Shown here: positions 8,246 to 15,745 of the stretch, one piece after another
Position numbering within the stretch: the stretch's first letter is position 1
Layout of the letters: every line of letters begins with the position of its first letter
Assembly (NCBI GenBank): GCA_039810585.1
Contig: JBDHXF010000056.1
Span: 1 to 21,668 of the forward strand
Reading direction: 5' to 3'
Source: JBBATK01 sp039810585
GTDB lineage: Bacteria; Bacteroidota; Ignavibacteria; Kapaibacteriales; NICIL-2
Length of the DNA: 21,668 nt
Position numbers and translations under genes: made by a program
The notes under the pieces: generated by a model
Databases searched by the model: none
What the model saw: the letters and a program-made list of their open reading frames with translations, nothing else
What the model was told of the DNA's origin: nothing

Positions 8246-9253
8246 TTATTGAAGTTTTGGAATCTTGATTTCGGCGGACATCCCGGCGATGAAATGAAAG
8301 TCGCGCAAGGGATGTGTCGAGTACGCTGTATCGATGGAAATCTTGAGCGGTACACGCTGCGTGACTTTGGTGAAGTCCCCCGCCGCATTGTTCGGTGGAA
8401 TCAAGGCAAACTGCGATGCGGCTGCTGAGCTGAGGTACACAACACGTCCGCCAAACTCCACGCCCGGGAAGGCATCAATGTTGAATAAAGCGCGACTTCC
8501 AAGGTGAATGCCTTCCATCTTCGTCTCTTCAAGATTAGCCAACACACGCAGTTGGGATGAGGAGCTTAAGCTAAGAATCGCTTGCCCCGGCTGTGCGATC
8601 TCTCCCGTCATCAACCAGCGTTTAGCAATAACGCCGGTTGCCGGAGCGTAAATCTTGGTGTTATGGAGTTGGGTTTCGATTTGATGGATCTGCGATTCCG
8701 CACTAGCGATTGATGCTTCGCTGCTGCCCAGTTGCGCGTGCGACACATTGAGACTACTCTTGGCGGCATTGAGCTGCGACTGCGCTGCATCGTAAGTGCT
8801 TTTTATATGCTCGAACTGTTCTTTGCTAATCACATCACCGGCGAGTTGTTGTTTAGCTCGCTCATAATCGGTGGTTGCTCGCTCTGCCGATATCTCAACG
8901 GTCTTAATCGACTGTGTATCGAATTGCAGCTTCGCCTCGGCTTGTGCCCTATTGGCCGCCGCCTGAGCGCGTTGGGCGAGCATATTGTTGCGCTGAGCCA
9001 AGAGGTCCTCACTGTCGAGCTCGACAATTAGCTCACCTTCATGGACCGAATCTCCTTCGGCTGCATACTGATGTACGATGCGACCCAACATCTTCGAACT
9101 GATCGACACATTGTCAGCATCCACGTAGGCATCATCAGTCTGCACATACTTGCTATACTCTGCATACAGGTACCATGCTCCGCCTATAACAGCCAGAATC
9201 ACCAGCGAGAGCACGCTATATTTTACAACCGAACTTTTTGAACTCTCTGCCAC
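8246..9253 (-). CDS. emrA: HlyD/EmrA-family periplasmic adaptor of the efflux pump
   Basis: Membrane-anchored periplasmic adaptor linking the MFS pump to the outer-membrane channel. The 335-residue product has one N-terminal membrane helix (about residues 13-30), then VQTDDAYVDADNVSISSK (37-54), the signature of the EmrA branch. A biotinyl-lipoyl half follows (EGDSVHEGELIVELDSEDL, about 66-84), then an Ala/Gln-rich coiled-coil hairpin (about 85-185), the second lipoyl half TKIYAPATGVIAKRWLMTGE, and a beta-barrel domain to the end. The start is GTG at 9253, decided by a strong ribosome binding site just upstream; no ATG in frame would keep the membrane anchor. The gene lies 16 bases after marR and 15 before emrB, and is co-transcribed with them. 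Confidence 0.94.
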   Translation of the reverse strand: MAESSKSSVVKYSVLSLVILAVIGGAWYLYAEYSKYVQTDDAYVDADNVSISSKMLGRIVHQYAAEGDSVHEGELIVELDSEDLLAQRNNMLAQRAQAAANRAQAEAKLQFDTQSIKTVEISAERATTDYERAKQQLAGDVISKEQFEHIKSTYDAAQSQLNAAKSSLNVSHAQLGSSEASIASAESQIHQIETQLHNTKIYAPATGVIAKRWLMTGEIAQPGQAILSLSSSSQLRVLANLEETKMEGIHLGSRALFNIDAFPGVEFGGRVVYLSSAAASQFALIPPNNAAGDFTKVTQRVPLKISIDTAYSTHPLRDFHFIAGMSAEIKIPKLQ

Positions 9254-9260
9254 TGCAGTA

Positions 9261-9268
9261 CTCCTTCC
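9261..9268 (-). promoter_or_regulatory. Ribosome binding site for the GTG start of the adaptor gene
   Basis: GGAAGGAG (complement of 9261-9268) lies seven bases before the GTG at 9253 and directly after the marR stop codon. It is the clearest Shine-Dalgarno sequence of the operon and supports the non-ATG start. Confidence 0.65.
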
Positions 9269-9269
9269 C

Positions 9270-9713
9270 TTATTGAATTTGTAGTAAAATTTCTCTCATT
9301 GTTTGTGCTGCACCTATCAGCGCACTCAAGTCTTGTTTGGAAAGCTGACTGAGCTTCTTCTGCGCATGTTCTCTCAATCGCTTCCGTGCCCACTCCAGCT
9401 CCTCTCTTCCTTTCTTGGTCATCGCGATGCGTACGATGCGACGATCCTTTTCGTCCGGTACACGAACCACCAGTTTCGATGCCACGAGCTTGTCTACAAG
9501 AGGCGTCACGTTTGGCTTTGATAAATACAGCTCCTTCGATATCTCAGTCATCGTTGCCGATTCTTGCTTGTCCAACATCACCATCAGCAGGTGCGAGTCC
9601 TTGCCCAGCTTTGGTAACACGGCATTCATCACTTCTTTATCGATGAATTTCTTGTACAGGAGAGGACGCAACTCCAGAATGGTGTCTGCCATTACGGCAA
9701 CGCGTTTATCCAT
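9270..9713 (-). CDS. MarR-family transcriptional regulator
   Basis: Winged helix-turn-helix regulator, probably the local repressor of the pump operon and responsive to small phenolic or drug-like ligands as is common in the family. The 147-residue product has the usual MarR length. The recognition region TEISKELYLSKPNVTPLVDK lies at residues 56-75, followed by the wing with VPDEKDRRIVRIAMTKKG (86-103), including the conserved D-x-R-R turn. Flanking helices form the dimer interface. The ATG at 9713 has an AAAGGAAG ribosome binding site. It is the first gene of marR-emrA-emrB-tolC, a known arrangement (compare E. coli mprA/emrR-emrAB), and palindromic half-sites lie 80-120 bases upstream, which fits autoregulation. 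Confidence 0.93.
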   Translation of the reverse strand: MDKRVAVMADTILELRPLLYKKFIDKEVMNAVLPKLGKDSHLLMVMLDKQESATMTEISKELYLSKPNVTPLVDKLVASKLVVRVPDEKDRRIVRIAMTKKGREELEWARKRLREHAQKKLSQLSKQDLSALIGAAQTMREILLQIQ

Positions 9714-9781
9714 GACGTCTTCCTTTCAAGAGTGAAACAGATCCGAGCGAAGTGACTCACCACAGACGGGGAGTCAAAACG

Positions 9782-9833
9782 GTTATGTTTTATAACTATT
9801 GCAAAAATGTAATAGTTTTTTGAATGTAACTAT
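9782..9833. promoter_or_regulatory. Candidate MarR operator cluster upstream of the pump operon
   Basis: The AT-rich stretch carries alternating half-sites. AACTATT (9794-9800) and AATAGTT (9811-9817) form an inverted repeat with a 10-base spacer. ATAGTT (9812-9817) and AACTAT (9828-9833) form another with the same spacer. GTTAT (9782-9786) and ATAAC (9792-9796) form a third, shorter palindrome. Symmetric half-sites about one to one and a half helix turns apart in front of a marR gene fit dimer binding by the encoded regulator. I could not place the core promoter exactly; CATTTTTG (complement of 9802-9809), inside the operator, is one mismatch from TAnnTTTG. Confidence 0.55.
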
Positions 9834-10106
9834 ATGCGAGATTTTTATCCAATTTGAGAATTGAGGTGAGTCACGAGCCGGAAGTCACTCAAATGCGCGC
9901 ACTTAGGTCGTGGGATCGTACAAGTGATTTTTCTTACGCGCCGGACACAGCCCGCCGCTTGCTGCTAGGACTCGAGCCGAACAGCAACGCGGATGCTCGC
10001 AATGATGCACGAGGCCGAAAGCCGCGAGAATTGAAGGGATCGTGGACGTGAGTATTGATGCCCCTTTGGGTCAGGTTTGGGTTCGGTTTGGCTCCGCTTT
10101 CAGTTT
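9834..10106. other. Intergenic stretch without a recognised gene
   Basis: Between the operator region and the VOC gene. Short open frames exist on both strands but show no family features. The part at about 9935-10035 is G+C richer. I tested it by eye for a tRNA because it contains GGACTCGAGCC, which resembles a reversed T-arm, but no cloverleaf could be drawn. No terminator was identified for the VOC gene on the minus strand. Confidence 0.4.
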
Positions 10107-10484
10107 TCAGTCGCCAATCAATATGCGGTGTCCGTCGCAGTCTTCTACCACACATTCTCGGCTCCCGTAGCTGCGTAGGGTGATGTCCTCGACGATACGT
10201 GCGCCTCTGCTTCGCAGCTCAGCTACGAAGGCATCGATCTCAGGAACCCAGAGGATGAAGTCGTGACTGATGGATCGATACTCGTGGTTGCGCGGAATAT
10301 CTGCTCGATCGGACTTCGCAAAGTGCAATTGGAATCCGTCGCGTTGAACCATGGCATACACGGGAGGGTTGCCGACGAGAGCGATAAGACTGCAGCCCAG
10401 CACATCACAATACCACGCTGCTGTTTTTTGTACGTCCGGTACAACGAGTTGGGGGGCGCTGGCGATCACGGTTGGTGAGTTCAT
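10107..10484 (-). CDS. VOC-fold protein (glyoxalase/bleomycin-resistance type)
   Basis: Small protein of the vicinal oxygen chelate superfamily, whose members are metal-dependent isomerases, dioxygenases or drug-binding proteins; the exact role is not visible. The 125-residue product shows the two beta-alpha-beta-beta-beta halves. The first is APQLVVPDVQKTAAWYCDVLG (residues about 10-30) through GFQLHFAKSD. The second is HDFILWVPEIDAFVAELRSRGARIVED through ECVVEDCDGHRILIGD, where the late acidic position before DGHRI is a usual metal ligand or its relic. An ATG at 10511 would add nine residues; I prefer 10484 because the fold then begins at the usual distance. Neither has a good ribosome binding site. 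It follows the small membrane protein on the same strand after 62 bases. Confidence 0.8.
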   Translation of the reverse strand: MNSPTVIASAPQLVVPDVQKTAAWYCDVLGCSLIALVGNPPVYAMVQRDGFQLHFAKSDRADIPRNHEYRSISHDFILWVPEIDAFVAELRSRGARIVEDITLRSYGSRECVVEDCDGHRILIGD

Positions 10485-10546
10485 GGTATTCGGTACGTAT
10501 TCGGTAGGCATTCTGAAAGCTGAGCAAATCAATTATGACAGACCGG

Positions 10547-10804
10547 CTACCCTAAGAGTCTTCTTATTCCCCTTCGAATACGGGGTCCAAAAAAGTAGAG
10601 AGCTGCTACAATAGCTATACTTTTCGCCATTCGTAAGAACGTTTCGTCAGGTGATCTCGAGTCGGTGATCACAACCACGTAGTCCCAGAGCAACACAATC
10701 ACGGCAAGGAGTACACGAGCAATCTTCCAGTTGCGCGCTCTCTTTGTCAGCTCAAGGACAAGAGCTTCTTCATCATCCTCTTCTTGCGAACTACCGTCTA
10801 TCAT
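10547..10804 (-). CDS. Small two-helix membrane protein coupled to guaA
   Basis: An 85-residue hypothetical protein. The N-terminus is strongly acidic (MIDGSSQEEDDEEALVLE), followed by a basic patch KRARNWKIAR. Two membrane segments (about residues 31-47 and 60-73) and a very basic tail (RIRRGIRRLLG) complete it. A predicted topology with both termini in the cytoplasm fits the positive-inside rule. The start ATG overlaps the guaA stop codon as ATGA (10801-10804), so it is probably translated by coupling after guaA and made in fixed proportion to it. An upstream extension of the frame into guaA is a shadow. I recognise no family. Confidence 0.72.
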   Translation of the reverse strand: MIDGSSQEEDDEEALVLELTKRARNWKIARVLLAVIVLLWDYVVVITDSRSPDETFLRMAKSIAIVAALYFFGPRIRRGIRRLLG

Positions 10805-12342
10805 TCCCATTCGATGGTTGCCGGAGGTTTGGAACTGATATCGTACACGACGCGATTGATGCCTCGCACTTCGTTGATGATGCGATTGGACATGTGCGCC
10901 AGAACCTCGTAGGGCATGTGGTACCAATCGGCGGTCATGCCGTCGGTGCTGGTAACGGCGCGCAGGGCCACGACGTTTTCGTAGGTGCGTTCATCGCCCA
11001 TCACGCCGACACTTTGGATGGGAAGAATGACGGCGAAGGCTTGCCAGATCTCGTTATAGAGACCGGCTTTGCGAATTTCTTCGAGGTAGATTTCGTCGGC
11101 GCGGCGCAGCAGATCCAGCAACTGCGGTGTGATGGCGCCAAGCACGCGAATGGCAAGACCGGGACCGGGAAAGGGGTGTCGCTCAATAAACCACTCCGGG
11201 ATCCCCAGCTCACGTCCCACCGCCCGCACTTCATCCTTGAATAACTCCCTGAAGGGTTCGATGAGTTTGAGGTGCATTTTCTCCGGCAGACCGCCCACAT
11301 TGTGGTGGGTCTTGATGGTTTGGGAGGGACCCTTCACGCTCACCGACTCGATCACGTCCGGATACAGCGTCCCCTGCACCAGCCACTGCGCATCGTTGAA
11401 TTTGCGGGCTTCCGGCTCAAAGAGTTCGATGAAGGTATTGCCGATGATCTTGCGTTTCTTTTCCGGGTCATGCACATCCTGCAGACGGGAGAGAAAGGTC
11501 TGCGACGCATCAAGCACATCAATACTCATCGAAAAATGTTCGCGGAAGAGTCGTTCAATCGTGGCGCTCTCATTCATCCGCATCAACCCCGAGTCGACGT
11601 GGATGCAGTGAAGTTGATCGCCAATTGCCTTGTGCATGAGCACGGCAGCGACGGTGGAGTCAACGCCACCCGACAGCGCACAGATGGCGCTTTGCGTTCC
11701 CACACGCTCGCGGATTTCGGCGATTTCACGTTCGATGAAGCTGCCTGCATTCCAGTCACTCGCGCATCCGCAGATGCCAACCACGAAGTTGCGCAGCATC
11801 TGCACGCCATCGGTGGAGTGGTAGACTTCAGGGTGGAATTGCAGACCCCAAATACGACGCTGAGCATTGCGCAGCGCGCAGATTGGCGCGTTTGCGGTGT
11901 TGGCAATGACCTCAAAGCCATCGGGAATCTTTGTTAACGAATCGCCATGACTCATCCACACTTGCGAATGTTCGGGCACGTCGCGAAACAGATCCGAGTG
12001 GTCGTTGATATGCAACTTCGCCCGACCAAACTCCCGCTTGGCCGAAGGATCCACCGATCCGCCGAGTTGATAGGCAATGAGTTGCAAGCCGTAACAGATA
12101 CCTAGCACAGGTACGCCGAGATCGAACACCTCGAGTGAGCTGTGCGGAGCGCCGTCGGCATACACGCTGGCAGGACCACCGGACAGAATAATACCCTTGG
12201 GATTCATCGCTCTCAGCGCATCGATGGGGATGAAATAGGGGTGGATTTCTGCATACACGCCCGCTTCGCGGACTTTACGAGCAATGAGTTGCGTGACTTG
12301 GGAACCGAAATCAAGAATGACAATGTGGCCGGAATGGGTCAT
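10801..12342 (-). CDS. guaA: GMP synthase (glutamine-hydrolysing)
   Basis: Converts XMP to GMP with ATP and glutamine, the last step of guanine nucleotide synthesis, in the cytoplasm. The 513-residue product has the usual length and domain order. The class I glutamine amidotransferase domain (1-190) has the nucleophile C83 in GICYGLQL and H170/E172 in GLQFHPEVYH. The ATP-pyrophosphatase domain has the P-loop SGGVDST (224-230) and its lysine-bearing motifs. The C-terminal dimerisation domain ends in YDISSKPPATIEWE, the nearly invariant GuaA end. The start is the ATG at 12342, giving MTHSGHIVILDFGSQ as in other GuaA proteins; the longer open frame is not conserved. A TATTTTTG promoter box lies 30 bases upstream. 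Its stop overlaps the start of the next small gene. Confidence 0.97.
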   Translation of the reverse strand: MTHSGHIVILDFGSQVTQLIARKVREAGVYAEIHPYFIPIDALRAMNPKGIILSGGPASVYADGAPHSSLEVFDLGVPVLGICYGLQLIAYQLGGSVDPSAKREFGRAKLHINDHSDLFRDVPEHSQVWMSHGDSLTKIPDGFEVIANTANAPICALRNAQRRIWGLQFHPEVYHSTDGVQMLRNFVVGICGCASDWNAGSFIEREIAEIRERVGTQSAICALSGGVDSTVAAVLMHKAIGDQLHCIHVDSGLMRMNESATIERLFREHFSMSIDVLDASQTFLSRLQDVHDPEKKRKIIGNTFIELFEPEARKFNDAQWLVQGTLYPDVIESVSVKGPSQTIKTHHNVGGLPEKMHLKLIEPFRELFKDEVRAVGRELGIPEWFIERHPFPGPGLAIRVLGAITPQLLDLLRRADEIYLEEIRKAGLYNEIWQAFAVILPIQSVGVMGDERTYENVVALRAVTSTDGMTADWYHMPYEVLAHMSNRIINEVRGINRVVYDISSKPPATIEWE

Positions 12343-12371
12343 AAAACAGCAAAAGGTGTCGAAGGAGTCTG

Positions 12372-12379
12372 CAAAAATA
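12372..12379 (-). promoter_or_regulatory. Candidate FCB-type -7 box for guaA
   Basis: TATTTTTG (complement of 12372-12379) matches the Bacteroidota -7 consensus TAnnTTTG and ends 29 bases before the guaA ATG, giving a short leader. A TTTC about 21 bases further upstream is a weak candidate for the -33 element. Confidence 0.55.
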
Positions 12380-12725
12380 GAGAGTGTCCGGAGAATGCTT
12401 GAAAGAAGCCTGTAGTACCCAACCACGTGCCGCTCCATTCTTTCGTCGTTGCGTTCATTTTCCGCATGCGGGCTGAAGCCCTACGAATCGTGGGCACGAG
12501 CGTCTGATGTATGCACAGTACAAACACTACAGAACCTCTTCCTTTGCATGGAGAATTGCTTTCCTACATGTCTGTACAAGCGAAGCTTGTACGAATAAAA
12601 ATTCGTTTATTGACGTAAAAAGCCATGGTAAAGGTCTTTTTCGGGACACTCCCTGTCTGTATCTCCGTTCTGTTAACCACCACTACAAAACCACTACGGA
12701 GTGCGAACGATGTGTGGCATGTCCC
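12380..12725. other. Divergent intergenic region with short hairpins
   Basis: Between guaA and the secreted protein gene. It holds GGGC-TGAA-GCCC (12470-12481) and a perfect 8-bp hairpin GTACAAGC-GAA-GCTTGTAC (12574-12592), followed by GAAT-AAAA-ATTC (12593-12604). The frame that runs into the secreted protein from 12625 lacks coding features. No gene or tRNA was recognised. Confidence 0.45.
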
Positions 12726-12733
12726 TATGTTTG
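12726..12733 (+). promoter_or_regulatory. Candidate FCB-type -7 box for the secreted protein gene
   Basis: TATGTTTG matches TAnnTTTG and lies 59 bases before the ATG at 12793. No convincing -33 TTTG was seen at the usual distance. Confidence 0.45.
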
Positions 12734-12792
12734 CATACAGAACGGCAACGGGGACAATCAACCCCAATTCATCCATTTTTAAGGAAACAAGC

Positions 12793-13995
12793 ATGAAGAG
12801 AGCTCTACTCTTAGTTGGTGTATGGTTGACAGTGGTGTGCGCGACGATGGATGCGCAGTCGCCTTTGGTGTTGGACAGTGCGTCGCAAATCGTTCATCCG
12901 AATACCGTGAATGTGTATGGCTTTGCATTCCCGGATTTTCAACTTCAGTTGGGTGACAATGTCTATTACGACTTTGGAGCAGCACTTCAGCTATCGTCGA
13001 CCGATCAACCATTTACCACGAATTCTTTTTTCCAGAGTACGAACGTCAATTTTCCGAACGCTCTGTACTACAAGGACGGATTTATCAACATCAACCAGAA
13101 CTACGGCTTTTATGCCGACGGGTATATGCGTCAAACCGGTACCGGGTTCTACGAAGTGGGGATGAATAAGGACGTCACCGATCGATTTGGTCTTGGCGCC
13201 ATGAGCGGCAACGAAGCTGATTCGTTGATTGTACCGGCACAAGTGATCGCCTATAGTACACCGCGAACCATCCTTCCTTATCCCTGCACTATGGGAACCA
13301 GTTGGACGACCAATTACCGCTCAGTCGCTAACGCAAATATCACGGTCAATGCTTTTGGCCTGCACAATGTGCCGCTCACTGTTGTGACCAATTGGTGGAT
13401 CAAGGATAGTGTGGTTGCGTGGGGTGAGGCAACTGTTCCTATTGTCGGAAATCAGAGTAGTAAGGCGTATCCTATTTTGGTAAGTCAGCGTTCTTCGGTA
13501 CGACAGGACAGTTTGTACCTCGGTGGTCAGCCTGCGCCGGATGCCTTTGTGACTGCTTTTGGTGGTTCGCAAGGAGAACTCACCAAGACCTATCGCTATT
13601 GGTCCTTCCGTGCCGATGAGCCGAATTACCTCTTCGTGTTCAACTATGCTTCGGACTCCACCTACACGGCCACGCCGAGTTTCTTTGTGTCGGATCGTGT
13701 TGACATTGCAAACGGCGTGAACGACGAACCGAGCACCATTGCATCATCTGCCAATCCAAACCCGGCAACGAATGATGTGCGTTTGCACTTCCAAAAGCCG
13801 AACGATGCACCATGGTCACTCGAGATTTACTCAACTCTTGGCGAGCGCGTCCATACCCAGATGATTTCCGCCGGCTATGGCGACGTTGATTGTCCGGTCT
13901 CCGTTGCCGGCTTCAACTCCGGTGCGTACATGGCAGTTGTTCGCGATCAAAACCAACGTGTTGTGAGCAAAAGTTCGTTTGTGGTGAGCCACTAA
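12793..13995 (+). CDS. Secreted protein with type IX secretion C-terminal sorting domain
   Basis: A 400-residue protein exported by Sec and then probably taken through the outer membrane by the type IX system. Residues 1-22 form a signal peptide (MKRALLLVGVWLTVVCATMDAQ). The middle part, about 25-310, is rich in aromatic, Asn, Thr and Ser residues and is probably beta-structured; I recognise no catalytic domain. The last ~85 residues are a Por-type sorting domain: ASSANPNPATNDVRLHF near residues 317-333, then LEIYSTLGERVHT, then SGAYMAVV and the terminal KSSFVVSH, the classic order of conserved blocks. The ATG at 12793 has AAGGAA nine bases upstream and starts the signal peptide; a longer frame to 12625 is unlikely. 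It is a single gene ending in a strong terminator. Adhesin, enzyme or matrix protein are all possible. Confidence 0.88.
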   Translation: MKRALLLVGVWLTVVCATMDAQSPLVLDSASQIVHPNTVNVYGFAFPDFQLQLGDNVYYDFGAALQLSSTDQPFTTNSFFQSTNVNFPNALYYKDGFININQNYGFYADGYMRQTGTGFYEVGMNKDVTDRFGLGAMSGNEADSLIVPAQVIAYSTPRTILPYPCTMGTSWTTNYRSVANANITVNAFGLHNVPLTVVTNWWIKDSVVAWGEATVPIVGNQSSKAYPILVSQRSSVRQDSLYLGGQPAPDAFVTAFGGSQGELTKTYRYWSFRADEPNYLFVFNYASDSTYTATPSFFVSDRVDIANGVNDEPSTIASSANPNPATNDVRLHFQKPNDAPWSLEIYSTLGERVHTQMISAGYGDVDCPVSVAGFNSGAYMAVVRDQNQRVVSKSSFVVSH

Positions 13996-14013
13996 GGCAG
14001 GAGCTTTCTCGGC

Positions 14014-15606
14014 TCAATGAACATGCGACGATGTGTGGGGGCTTTGTCCGGTGGCAAAGCCCCCAGTGTTTTTCAGGGCGCTGAGCCAGCTAATGAGGTT
14101 CGTTTCGTTCGAGAGTTTCATTTTTTGTCGGATGCGAGTGCGATACACCTCTACCGACTTTGCAGTCACACTAAGAATGGATGCGATCTCCTTAGAACTC
14201 ATGTGCAGCAGTAAGAGTGCGCACACACGCAGCTCTACCGGACTCAACGCCGGATAACGTGCCGCAAGCATGATGGTAAAGTCACCGTGCGTGGCGCGAA
14301 ACTTCTCCTCAAAATTTTGCCACCCGTTGTTGCTACGAAGCGCACCGTTTATGGATCGCTCCATGGTAGCAACGATAGATGCCTCGTCCTTTCCCTGCTG
14401 CATCATCTCATCAAGTTGTTTGCGTAGCTTTTGCAGCATCTGATTATTCTGTGATACGCTCAATGCCATGGCGCTGAGTTCCCGGTTCTTCGCTTCCAAA
14501 TTTTCTTGCAGACGCGCTGCGCGCATCCTCTCCATTTCCGCATTATGCTGAGCCTGGGTGAGCTGCAGCTCGGCCGAGATTTGTGCAAAACGCAAACGCC
14601 CCTCCTCCACCTGCATCTCCAGATCGATCTGATGCGACGTACGCAGATGATGTAATGCCATGGAAAGTTCGCCTATGGATTCGTACACTTCGGCAAAGTG
14701 ATCGTGAAGATCCCGGCAGTGTTGCTTCAAGCCATGGTGCTCTGCAAAGTCTAGAGCTTTGCGGGCGGAGATGAGGCCTTGCTCCACCTCGCCTCGTCGG
14801 TGCTGTAAGAAGGCGATGAGGTTGTACGCAAGCGACAATGAGATCACGTCGCCATGGCGTTCCTTAATCTCAATCGACGGCAGTAGGTACTTCAATGAAG
14901 CTTCGTAATCGCCAAGGTGGAAGTAGCACGTGGCAAGACTGTGCTGCGTCATCGCGATGCTGTTCTCACGATCGGGGAAGCGTTGTTTGAGCGCGAGTGA
15001 TTTCTGTGTGTACTCCAGAGCTTGTTCGTAGTGTGCACTATAGTAATAGGCCAAACCCAGGCCGTGAAAGGTCACTGCTACGCCCCACTCGTCACCTTCC
15101 GCTTGCCGCAGTGCAATACTCTCTTCATACGACGCCACTGCTTTTTCAAGATCGAGCATGCGAGCATAACAGTAGCCGATAGCACCCATGGTGTACGCGA
15201 GTGACAAAGGGTCGTCGAGATTTTTCTTAATCTCGTAACTCTTGCGATGCAACTCCAACGCCTCCGCATACGAGCCTCGATCGGAGAGAAAGCTGGCGCG
15301 CAGGGCTAACATCTTCGCTTCTCCGAGAAGGAAATTGTGTGCTCTCGACACTTCTTCAGCCCGATGCACATCGATCATAGCCTCGGCAAAGTGATCTGTT
15401 TTCTCGAGCGCTTGTGCGCGGACACGGAGGGCATCTACTTCGGCGGTGTAATCATGTTCAGTTTGAGCAATGGCTATGACTTCCGTGGCGCACTCTATGC
15501 ATTCGTGATGTTTCCACGAGGCGGAGATTTCGCGTAGACGTTCCAAGGCCTCGCGCAAGACAGGGCTCCGCTGTTGAGATTCGGGTTCTGGTTGGTCTGC
15601 ATTCAT
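14014..15606 (-). CDS. TPR / coiled-coil / LuxR-type HTH regulator
   Basis: A probable soluble regulator of about 530 residues. Residues about 15-330 form tetratricopeptide repeats, for example YEQALEYTQKSLALKQRF and GDYEASLKYLLPSIEIKE. About 340-430 is a coiled coil rich in Gln, Glu and Arg. The end holds a LuxR/GerE helix-turn-helix: LSPVELRVCALLLLHMSSKE (454-473), then IASILSVTAKSVEVYRTRIR (474-493). This architecture is common in FCB genomes, often fused to a membrane helix; here I see no membrane segment or signal peptide, so the input is probably a cytoplasmic ligand or partner. I chose the ATG at 15606; a GTG at 15651 would add 15 residues. The last ~19 residues (512-530) lie beyond the HTH and overlap the terminator of the convergent gene. 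It is divergent from the methionine synthase gene, a possible target. Confidence 0.85.
   Translation of the reverse strand: MNADQPEPESQQRSPVLREALERLREISASWKHHECIECATEVIAIAQTEHDYTAEVDALRVRAQALEKTDHFAEAMIDVHRAEEVSRAHNFLLGEAKMLALRASFLSDRGSYAEALELHRKSYEIKKNLDDPLSLAYTMGAIGYCYARMLDLEKAVASYEESIALRQAEGDEWGVAVTFHGLGLAYYYSAHYEQALEYTQKSLALKQRFPDRENSIAMTQHSLATCYFHLGDYEASLKYLLPSIEIKERHGDVISLSLAYNLIAFLQHRRGEVEQGLISARKALDFAEHHGLKQHCRDLHDHFAEVYESIGELSMALHHLRTSHQIDLEMQVEEGRLRFAQISAELQLTQAQHNAEMERMRAARLQENLEAKNRELSAMALSVSQNNQMLQKLRKQLDEMMQQGKDEASIVATMERSINGALRSNNGWQNFEEKFRATHGDFTIMLAARYPALSPVELRVCALLLLHMSSKEIASILSVTAKSVEVYRTRIRQKMKLSNETNLISWLSALKNTGGFATGQSPHTSSHVH
14037..14073 (+). terminator. Intrinsic terminator of the secreted protein gene, inside the neighbour's coding end
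   Basis: A perfect 10-bp stem GGGGGCTTTG (14037-14046) and CAAAGCCCCC (14055-14064) with an 8-base loop is followed by AGTGTTTTT. It lies 41 bases after the stop at 13995. It also lies within the 3' coding end of the convergent regulator gene, encoding part of that protein's non-conserved tail. Confidence 0.8.
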
Positions 15607-15689
15607 GATGTGCCGTTTATCGTCAAGAAAATTACAGCGCGGGGCGAACACAGAGAGGCTATTCTTAAAACAGCCGGCTCATGGCCTTG

Positions 15690-15704
15690 CTGAGTAATGC
15701 TCAG
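15690..15704. promoter_or_regulatory. Small palindrome in the divergent promoter region
   Basis: CTGAG (15690-15694) and CTCAG (15700-15704) with a 5-base spacer lie just upstream of the metH-like -7 box, in the -35 area. It may be a regulator binding site between the divergent genes; the evidence is symmetry and position only. Confidence 0.3.
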
Positions 15705-15713
15705 TCGGGGTGC

Positions 15714-15721
15714 TATATTTG
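15714..15721 (+). promoter_or_regulatory. Candidate FCB-type -7 box for the methionine synthase gene
   Basis: TATATTTG is an exact match to TAnnTTTG and lies 24 bases before the ATG at 15746, implying a very short leader. There is thus no room for a B12 or SAM riboswitch downstream of this promoter. Confidence 0.6.
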
Positions 15722-15745
15722 TAGCAACACCACCCCGAAAACGGC

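Noticed and set aside
9935..10035. Possible tRNA on the minus strand
   Set aside because: A T-arm-like GGACTCGAGCC is present but no acceptor or anticodon stem can be drawn.
12343..12438. 32-residue N-terminal extension of GuaA
   Set aside because: The conserved GuaA N-terminus begins at the ATG at 12342, and the promoter box lies within the extension.
12625..12792. N-terminal extension of the secreted protein
   Set aside because: It would bury the signal peptide, contains the candidate promoter box, and has no family-like features; the ATG at 12793 has a ribosome binding site.
15722..15745. B12 or SAM riboswitch upstream of the methionine synthase gene
   Set aside because: Only 24 bases separate the promoter box from the ATG, too few for either riboswitch.
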